Source of the DNA: Roseiarcus sp050013275
GTDB lineage: Bacteria; Pseudomonadota; Alphaproteobacteria; Rhizobiales; Beijerinckiaceae
Direction: 5' to 3'
Length of the DNA stretch: 8,607 bases
Assembly: GCA_050013275.1 (NCBI GenBank)
Contig: JBEKFO010000157.1
Location: 1-8,607 of the forward strand
A program made the position numbers and the translations under genes. Positions 1 to 5,772 of the stretch are shown here, piece after piece. The first letter of the stretch is position 1. Each line of letters begins with the position of its first letter. The notes under the pieces were generated by a model. That model searched no databases and was not told the origin of the DNA. It saw nothing but the letters and a program-made list of their open reading frames with translations.

Positions 1-326
1 ATGCGGTAGGTGCCCGCGCTGTGCCACGCCATGCGGATGAAGAGCGGCCCGTAGTGACCATAATCGGCCGGCCACCATTCCTGCGAGTCGGTCATCAGCG
101 CGTGGAGGTCATTCTTCAGGGCCGCGAGGTCGAGCGTCTTGAATTCCTCGGCGTAGTTGAATCCCTTGCCCATGGGATCGGACAGGGCGGAGTTCTGGTG
201 CAGAATTCCGAGGTTCAGTTGGTTCGGCCACCAGTCCCGGTTCGACCTGCCGGCGAAAGTCGCGTTGGGGCGAACCCCGTGCATCACTGGGCACTTGCCG
301 GTATTTCCCGTATCATTTCCGTCCAT
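1..326 (-). CDS. katG: Catalase-peroxidase KatG, N-terminal fragment (runs off the window)
   Basis: Bifunctional haem enzyme that removes hydrogen peroxide by catalase and peroxidase activity, normally cytoplasmic and about 720-740 residues; only the first 108 codons are present. The fragment reads KCPVMHG, then RDWWPNQLNL (residues 30-39) and QEWWPADYGHYGPLFIRMAW (82-101), followed by HSAGTYR. These are hallmark KatG stretches. Arg98, Trp101 and His102 match the distal-haem Arg/Trp/His triad of KatG, Trp101 being the family's Met-Tyr-Trp crosslink tryptophan. The start at 326 is chosen because a GGGAGAG ribosome binding site lies at 331-337, four bases upstream, and because the N-terminus has normal family length. 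The gene is divergent from oxyR across 343 bp, the usual arrangement for OxyR-activated katG in alphaproteobacteria. Identification is firm; completeness cannot be judged. Confidence 0.97.
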   Translation of the reverse strand, partial: MDGNDTGNTGKCPVMHGVRPNATFAGRSNRDWWPNQLNLGILHQNSALSDPMGKGFNYAEEFKTLDLAALKNDLHALMTDSQEWWPADYGHYGPLFIRMAWHSAGTYR

Positions 327-669
327 GTCACTCTCCCGTCGTGGCTGCGTTGATTGAACTCGTCTGCGGACGAAGACTTTGAATTCCCCGGAAGGCGATC
401 CGGCTGCATCGTCATCGCGACGACAAATTGCCGGACAGGCGGAGTATCGTTACCGCCGACGCCTGCCCGAATGATGACGAGCCCGACAAAATCCGGCCGA
501 GCACGCCAAAAATCTGAATGCTTCGGACATCGGCAACCACGCGCCGCCAAGAGTGGTCACGCGGGGCGGCTATGAAAGTGGCTGCTCCTCCTCCCCGCGG
601 CCGATTCGGTACCATGGCCGCTTGATCGGATTAAGTTGCATTTTCTGATCGCAGCGATAAGTTGCGCCT
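327..669. promoter_or_regulatory. Divergent katG-oxyR regulatory region
   Basis: This 343-bp stretch separates the katG and oxyR start codons and must hold both promoters. Small ORFs cross it on both strands, but none has a ribosome binding site or a recognisable product, so I treat it as non-coding. The oxyR-proximal 60 bases are locally AT-richer and carry the candidate OxyR operator listed separately. The katG-proximal part holds only short hairpins, such as TCGTC/GACGA near 409-423. I see no convincing -35/-10 pair on either strand. If katG is activated from the operator near 635-671, its transcript would have a leader of roughly 250 nt or more. Confidence 0.7.
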
Positions 670-671
670 AT
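635..671. promoter_or_regulatory. Candidate OxyR operator overlapping the oxyR start codon
   Basis: The known OxyR tetramer motif is ATAG-N7-CTAT-N7-ATAG-N7-CTAT. In that exact register the window gives GTTG (635-638), TGAT (646-649), ATAA (657-660) and CTAT (668-671), matching 11 of 16 bases, with the oxyR-side half matching 7 of 8. The LysR-type core T-N11-A occurs twice, 22 bp apart (T636/A648 and T658/A670). A wider dyad, TTGATC at 622-627 and GATCAA at 672-677, is centred on the same kind of arrangement at 649.5. A direct repeat TAAGTTGC also occurs at 632-639 and 658-665. The site covers the oxyR start, which would suit autorepression. This is motif matching by eye; binding is inferred. 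Confidence 0.5.
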
Positions 672-1608
672 GATCAATCTAACTCTCAAGCAGCTTCGCT
701 ATTTCGAGGCGTTGGCCCGACATGGCCACTTTGGACGCGCGGCGGCGGCGTGCGCGATCTCTCAGCCTGCTTTGTCGGAGCAGATTAAAGAAATGGAAGA
801 GTCGCTGGGCGCGGCGCTCTTCGAAAGAGGCGCGCGACAGGTCCGGATCACCAGCCTGGGAGAAGAGTTCGTGCTGCGCGTCCGCGACATCCTGCGTTCG
901 GTGGATGAACTGGAAGGCTTGGCGCGCGCATCTCGCGACCGGCTGTTGGGACGGCTGCGTATCGGCGTGATCCCGACGGTCGCACCCTATCTGCTGCCGA
1001 CAATAATCCGCAGCCTCACTCGCGTGTACGCCGACCTCGACATCAACGTGCGTGAGACGCTGACGCCGAGGCTGATTCAAGAGCTGGCGGAGGGTCGGCT
1101 CGACACGGCGATTGTCGCTCTGCCGGTGTCGGAGCCCTCGTTTGCCGAGGTTGCGCTATTTTCTGAAGATTTCTTGCTGGTCCGGCCAGGCGCGGATGAG
1201 GGCAAGCCGGCGCCCGACATCGAAACGCTTCGCGAAATGCGGCTGCTTCTGTTGGAAGAGGGGCACTGTTTTCGCGATCAGGCTCTATCGTTCTGCAATA
1301 TGCATTCCGCGCGACCACGCGAGTTGCTGGACGCCAGCTCTCTGTCGACGCTGGTCCAAATGGTCGGCGCGGGAATCGGCGTCACCTTGATTCCAGAAAT
1401 GGCTGTGGCGGTGGAGACGCGCTCGGCGCCAGTGTCCGTCGTCCGATTTACGAGTCCAAAGCCATCGCGAACGATTGGAATGATCTGGCGCAAGACAAGT
1501 CCGTTGACCAAACAGCTCTTGCAGATTTCGGAAGTCGTTCGTCACTCCGCCGACGAGCTGCGCGAGCAGCAAAATCCAGTTTCGTCGTCGATCAGACCCC
1601 GGATCTAA
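670..1608 (+). CDS. oxyR: Hydrogen-peroxide-sensing LysR-type regulator OxyR
   Basis: Transcription factor that senses hydrogen peroxide through a reversible disulfide and then activates antioxidant genes such as katG; acts in the cytoplasm. At 312 residues it has normal length. Residues 1-62 form the LysR winged helix-turn-helix (LTLKQLRYFEALARHGHFGRAA, then SQPALSEQIKEME); residues about 93-300 form the regulatory domain. The stretch LLLLEEGHCFRDQALSFC carries Cys200 and Cys209, matching the peroxidatic and resolving cysteines Cys199 and Cys208 of E. coli OxyR, and this separates it from generic LysR proteins. The later segment MVGAGIGVTLIPEMAVAVE is also OxyR-like. The start at 670 suits the family N-terminus, but no Shine-Dalgarno sequence is evident upstream, so weak or leaderless initiation is possible. 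It is divergent from katG, its expected target. No clear terminator follows the stop. Confidence 0.95.
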   Translation: MINLTLKQLRYFEALARHGHFGRAAAACAISQPALSEQIKEMEESLGAALFERGARQVRITSLGEEFVLRVRDILRSVDELEGLARASRDRLLGRLRIGVIPTVAPYLLPTIIRSLTRVYADLDINVRETLTPRLIQELAEGRLDTAIVALPVSEPSFAEVALFSEDFLLVRPGADEGKPAPDIETLREMRLLLLEEGHCFRDQALSFCNMHSARPRELLDASSLSTLVQMVGAGIGVTLIPEMAVAVETRSAPVSVVRFTSPKPSRTIGMIWRKTSPLTKQLLQISEVVRHSADELREQQNPVSSSIRPRI

Positions 1609-1727
1609 CGGCCCTCCGCCGACGCTGGGGCTGCACTGAGTTCTGAATGACCGCTTATGGCGCAGAGGCGTCAACGGCCGCCACGGCAGGAAGAGCCGCT
1701 TTCCACCTATGGAGCCGTCATTGGCGC

Positions 1728-1743
1728 CGCCGAATTTTCGGCG
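1728..1743. repeat. Perfect 7-bp inverted repeat in the oxyR-GH31 spacer
   Basis: CGCCGAA (1728-1734) and TTCGGCG (1737-1743) are exact reverse complements separated by two bases, so the transcript could fold into a six-pair stem with a four-base loop. It lies about 120 bp after the oxyR stop and 100 bp before the GH31 start. No T-run follows on either strand, so it does not look like a standard intrinsic terminator. It could still be a weak terminator, an operator or chance in GC-rich DNA. The rest of the 1609-1842 spacer shows no gene I can support. Confidence 0.35.
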
Positions 1744-1842
1744 TTGAGCCGATCGGCGCGGGCGTCGTCGCCGTTCGGCGCCGCGTCACAAAGCGATCTT
1801 ACTCTGTTACGGATTGCTTCCTGAGATTTCCGGAGGGGCCCG

Positions 1843-4197
1843 ATGAAACCGATTCGCCGCGCGCGTCTCGCCGCCTCGACGAAAAACGGCGTGCGGCTCG
1901 ATTGCGGCGACGGCGTCGCTTGTCATATTTCCTTCCTGCTGCCCGACCTCGCGCGCGTGCTGTTTCTTCGCGGCGCGCGTCCGATCGCGCCGCGCACCTG
2001 GATGGTTCCGGCCTATGGCGCGAGCGACGTTCCCTGGGAGGGGCGCGACCGGCTCGACGAGAGCGCCTGGCCGGGCGCGGAACGCGAGCAGGCCGAGGAC
2101 GGCGCCGCGATCGTCGTCGCGACCAAAGCGCTGCGCCTGAAGATCGCGCTCGATCCTTTCGCGCTGACTTGGGGTTTGCCCGACGGCCGCGTTTTCGCGC
2201 GCGAACGCGCCGTGCATGCGACGTCGTTCGGCGCCAAGAGGATCCGGCATGCCTTCGCGTTGGACCAACGCGACCGCTTCTATGGCCTTGGCGACAAAAC
2301 GGGCAGGCTCGATCTTCACGGCCGGCGGCTGCGCACGGCGATGAGGGACAGCCTCGGCTTCGATCCCGAGCACGGCGATCCGCTCTACAAGCACTGGCCG
2401 TTCCTCATTTCGCTCGACGGGGCGAGCCGCGTCGCGGCGGGAGTTTTCTACGACAACATGGCGAGCGCGACCTTCGATCTCGGCTGCGAGCGCGACAATT
2501 ATTACGGTCCCTTTCGCACTTACGAGGCTGAAGACGGCGACCTCGACTATTACATTTTCCCCGGCCCGCAAATCGCTGACGTCACTCGAAAATTCCTCGA
2601 CCTGACTGGCCGCCCGGCGCTGCCGCCGCGCTGGTCCCTCGGCTTCGCCCAGAGCGCGATGGCGCTTGCCGACAGCGCCGACGCGCAGCAGCGCACGGAG
2701 GCGTTCATCGCAAGATGCGACGCCGAGAAAATTCCGGTCAGCGCGTTCCACTTCGGCTCCGGTTACACTTCGATCGGACGCCGCCGTCACGTCTTCAATT
2801 GGAACTTCAACAAGTATCCCGATCCGAAGGCGCTGACGGATAAATTTCATCAGGCGGGAATGCGCGTCGTCGCCAACCTCAAGCCGTGCCTGCTCGACGA
2901 TCACCCGCGCTTCGCCGAGGTGAGGTCGGCGGGCGGCTTCGTCGTCGGCGAGGACGGCGGGCCCGCGATGTCCCAGTTCTGGGACGGCGAGGGCGCGCAT
3001 GTAGATTTCACCAACCCGGCCGGCCTCGCTTGGTGGCGGCGCGGGCTCAGCGAGCGCGTGCTCGATTTCGGCGTCGATGCAGGCTGGAACGACAACAACG
3101 AGTTCGCCTTCGACAATGACGACGCGACATGCGCCGGCTTCGGCGAGCCGATGCCGCTCGACCTCGCGCGCCCGCTGCAACCGCTGCTGATGACGCGCGC
3201 TTCGCTCGAAGAGCAACGCCGCCATTCGCCGCGCGAGCGGCCGTTCAGCGTCACCCGCGCCGGCTGCCCGGGCGTTCAGCGCTATGCGCAAACCTGGAGC
3301 GGCGACAACGAAACCAGCTGGCGCTCGCTGAAATGGAATCTGCGCACCGGGTTGCAGATGTCGATGTCCGGCATGGTCAATATCGGCCATGACATCGGCG
3401 GCTTCTCCGGACCCGTTCCGGAGCCCGAACTCTTGGTGCGCTGGACGCAGGCAGGGCTCTTGCATCCGCGCTTCCTGATGAATTCGTGGAAGCCCGACGG
3501 CGTCTTCACTTCGCCATGGCTTCACCCCGAAGCGACGCCGGCGATCCGCGAGGCGATCCGCCTGCGCTATCGCCTCATGCCTTACCTCTACAGCCTGATG
3601 CACGCCGGCGCCGCCGGCGAGCCGCCGTTGCGGCCGACCTTCGTCGCATTCCCAAGGGACGAGCGCTGCTTCGAGGATTGCGACGATCTGATGCTGGGCC
3701 CGTTCCTGCTCGCCGCGCCGGTGGTGAGCCCGCGCGAGCGCGCGCGCCGCGTCTATCTGCCGAAGGGGCCGGCGCGTTGGTTCGATTTCTGGACCGAGGA
3801 AGTTTTCGACGCCGGGATCGAGACGACGCTCGCCGCGCCGCTCGATCGGCTGCCCCTGGTCGTCGCGGAAGGCGCGATCCTGCCGATGACCGACGCAGGC
3901 GACGATTTCTCGCGCCTGCACGACGAGCCGACGCGCGCGGTCCGAATATTTCCGGGTCCTGACGCGGGCGCCGGGCGCTTCACGCTGATGGAGGACGACG
4001 GCGTCGGCGTCGCGGGCGCGCTGACCCGAGTGACGCTCGAGCTCGCGTGGACGGCGTCGGCGATCACGCTCGCAGTGAACGCCGCGGGCGACTATCGGCT
4101 GCCCTATCGACGAATACGGGTGATCCCGCCTCAGGCGGAGCGCCGCCGGATCACGCTGCTGAGCGCCGAAGGCGCCCCAGAGCTCGTGCTTGCGTGA
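1843..4197 (+). CDS. Glycoside hydrolase family 31 enzyme (alpha-glucosidase type)
   Basis: Retaining alpha-glycosidase that would release glucose (or a related sugar) from alpha-linked saccharides; 784 residues, typical for bacterial GH31. No signal peptide or membrane segment is visible, so it is probably cytoplasmic. Residues about 15-255 form the N-terminal beta-sandwich (DRFYGLGDKTGRLDLHGRRL is typical of GH31); about 260-600 is the catalytic barrel; the rest is the C-terminal beta domain. The nucleophile is Asp417 in GWNDNNEF, the acid/base is Asp488 in TWSGDNETSW, and GHDIGGF (515-521) is a family signature. The classic nucleophile motif WxDMNE reads WNDNNE here, suggesting a particular subfamily. 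Substrate cannot be told: alpha-glucosidase, transglucosidase and related activities share this scaffold. The start is fixed by GGAGGGG at 1832-1838. The gene stands alone, converging on the exported pair 23 bp downstream. Confidence 0.93.
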   Translation: MKPIRRARLAASTKNGVRLDCGDGVACHISFLLPDLARVLFLRGARPIAPRTWMVPAYGASDVPWEGRDRLDESAWPGAEREQAEDGAAIVVATKALRLKIALDPFALTWGLPDGRVFARERAVHATSFGAKRIRHAFALDQRDRFYGLGDKTGRLDLHGRRLRTAMRDSLGFDPEHGDPLYKHWPFLISLDGASRVAAGVFYDNMASATFDLGCERDNYYGPFRTYEAEDGDLDYYIFPGPQIADVTRKFLDLTGRPALPPRWSLGFAQSAMALADSADAQQRTEAFIARCDAEKIPVSAFHFGSGYTSIGRRRHVFNWNFNKYPDPKALTDKFHQAGMRVVANLKPCLLDDHPRFAEVRSAGGFVVGEDGGPAMSQFWDGEGAHVDFTNPAGLAWWRRGLSERVLDFGVDAGWNDNNEFAFDNDDATCAGFGEPMPLDLARPLQPLLMTRASLEEQRRHSPRERPFSVTRAGCPGVQRYAQTWSGDNETSWRSLKWNLRTGLQMSMSGMVNIGHDIGGFSGPVPEPELLVRWTQAGLLHPRFLMNSWKPDGVFTSPWLHPEATPAIREAIRLRYRLMPYLYSLMHAGAAGEPPLRPTFVAFPRDERCFEDCDDLMLGPFLLAAPVVSPRERARRVYLPKGPARWFDFWTEEVFDAGIETTLAAPLDRLPLVVAEGAILPMTDAGDDFSRLHDEPTRAVRIFPGPDAGAGRFTLMEDDGVGVAGALTRVTLELAWTASAITLAVNAAGDYRLPYRRIRVIPPQAERRRITLLSAEGAPELVLA

Positions 4198-4220
4198 CGC
4201 CACGGCTCATCGCCTTCGAG

Positions 4221-5762
4221 TCACCGTTTCGCCTTCGCGAGTTCTTGCGCGATGTATTGGTCGATCGGCGTCCCCGGTTCGGCGGCCGATTTGTATCCGA
4301 CGCCGGTCTTTGGCGCGCAGGCGTTCCAGGCGGCCTCTCCGGAAGGCATGGGGGAACAGAAGTCGCCGAATCCGCCGACGAAATGGCATCCGTCCGCTTT
4401 GCAGCGCTCGGCGTCATAGACGAAGCCGACGCCGACGCCATGAGGTATCTGACCGCACATGCAGTTGAAGAATTGATTGGGCACGCTCACGTTCATGTAA
4501 TCGAGCAGAGCCTTCAGTTTGGTGTAATTGAGCGCCGCCAACCGTTGGCGCACGCGTATGATTTCGGCCGGCCCCGCCTGCGAAGGCGCCAGCCAACCCC
4601 AATTGCGAAGATCCGCCGCGACGCGCTGTTTGAGATCGATGGCCGAGATCGACATCTTGTTCTTGACGATGTCGACGACTGCGGCGCGAAAGCCCGCTTC
4701 GCCTAAGCCGAGAGGCCAAGTCTTGGCGCCCTTATAGGCGATCATCGTCTTGTAGATTTGCAGGTACTGGTTGGCGAAGTTGGCGATCCGCTCGTCGTCG
4801 GTCGCGCCGAACTGCGCGCGCTCTACGTCGGTGAGCTTGAGAAAATTGTCTTTCGCCGCCGCGATCAGCGCCGCGTCGTCCTGCCTGGATTTTTCCAGTC
4901 GATCAAAGGATTGGAACTTGCCGCGGATGAACTTGTCGAGGTCGGCGTCCGTCGGCTCTCCCTTGCCTTGATGTTTCCATGCCACGATCAAGGCCTCATG
5001 GGCCTGTTGCAGAGGGACGGCGTAGCCGCGCCCGACGAAGGTGAGGGTCGCATCGCCGTCCTTCCACCGCCGATATTCCTTGTCGGCGATGTCGTCTTGA
5101 ACTTGACCGTAAAGCGCCTTGCTCGCCTCGATCCCCACCAACACCGCATTGCGGCTGACTTCGCAGGGCGTGCACAATTCGTCGATCGCGGCGAGTTCGG
5201 CGGTCTTGATCGCTTCGATGGCCTCGTGGCCCGTCGCCTGGGCGCCCGCCTCGCCCGCCGCCTTGGCGAAGCCGGCCGAGGCCTCGATCGCCACCTCGGC
5301 GCTTTCGTCGCTCAGTCCCAACGCCTTCGCGATTTTCTCGAAGTCCTTCGGCTCGGATTTCGAGGCGTTGACAAGAACCATTTTCGCCATGAACTCGGCG
5401 AGGTCCTGCTTGGTCGGTCCCGGTTCGCCCTTCTTGATCGAGGCGTCGACGTCATCCCAGAATTCGTAGGCGTTGACGATCGATTCTCCGAGGTTGGCGG
5501 TGAACGGGCCCTTTTCAGCCTCCGGCAGCGGGAGATTGCTGACCAGGCTCTTGCCGAGTTCGATCAACGAGCCTTTGACGTCGGCGTCGTTGCCGAAGCT
5601 GAACTTGGGCGTCGCCACCGTCTTCACGTAGGCGTCGTAACGATCTCCGATCGGCGGCGCGCCGGCGCCGAACGCAGGAGCGCAGAGCGCGGCGAAGACG
5701 GCCCCCGCCGCGAAGTTCCGACCGATCCAGGACGCGGCGCGGGGAAGATCGATGCGCGACAT
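4221..5762 (-). CDS. Exported protein of unknown function with cysteine-rich C-terminus
   Basis: I do not recognise this 513-residue protein. Residues 1-30 look like a Sec signal peptide: a basic start, the hydrophobic run NFAAGAVFAALCAPAFG, and likely cleavage after Ala30 (APA). Residues about 40-425 appear mostly helical, acidic and alanine-rich, with a CTPC pair (Cys197, Cys200). The C-terminal 80 residues change character: glycine-rich and carrying six cysteines (434, 436, 454, 459, 469, 482), in pieces such as NCMCGQIPHGVGVGF and ERCKADGCHFVGGFGDFC. These could form disulfides in the periplasm or bind a metal. The start at 5762 is set by AGGAGAG at 5768-5774, which overlaps the upstream gene's TAG stop; the gap is 10 bp, so the two genes are almost certainly co-transcribed. 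The reverse strand also carries a 335-codon open frame here, judged a shadow. Coding status is firm; function unknown. Confidence 0.85.
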   Translation of the reverse strand: MSRIDLPRAASWIGRNFAAGAVFAALCAPAFGAGAPPIGDRYDAYVKTVATPKFSFGNDADVKGSLIELGKSLVSNLPLPEAEKGPFTANLGESIVNAYEFWDDVDASIKKGEPGPTKQDLAEFMAKMVLVNASKSEPKDFEKIAKALGLSDESAEVAIEASAGFAKAAGEAGAQATGHEAIEAIKTAELAAIDELCTPCEVSRNAVLVGIEASKALYGQVQDDIADKEYRRWKDGDATLTFVGRGYAVPLQQAHEALIVAWKHQGKGEPTDADLDKFIRGKFQSFDRLEKSRQDDAALIAAAKDNFLKLTDVERAQFGATDDERIANFANQYLQIYKTMIAYKGAKTWPLGLGEAGFRAAVVDIVKNKMSISAIDLKQRVAADLRNWGWLAPSQAGPAEIIRVRQRLAALNYTKLKALLDYMNVSVPNQFFNCMCGQIPHGVGVGFVYDAERCKADGCHFVGGFGDFCSPMPSGEAAWNACAPKTGVGYKSAAEPGTPIDQYIAQELAKAKR

Positions 5763-5772
5763 TGACGCTCTC

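Noticed and set aside
1647..2531. A 294-codon plus-strand frame overlapping the GH31 start in another phase.
   Set aside because: Arginine-rich out-of-phase shadow. The GH31 start has its own strong ribosome binding site and conserved motifs.
1807..4203. A 798-codon open frame antisense to almost the entire GH31 gene.
   Set aside because: Rich in Arg, Ala, Glu and His with no domain logic, while the plus strand carries complete GH31 catalytic motifs. Long antisense frames are a common by-product of strong GC bias at third codon positions.
4194..4224. A possible bidirectional terminator between the converging GH31 and exported-protein genes (GTGAC/GTCAC).
   Set aside because: Only five base pairs around a 21-base loop with no T-run; too weak to call.
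4758..5765. A 335-codon plus-strand frame opposite the cysteine-rich exported protein.
   Set aside because: Composition (Arg, Leu, Gly, Val, repeated RLG/LGR-type strings) is typical of an antisense shadow; the minus frame has a signal peptide, a good ribosome binding site and normal protein character.
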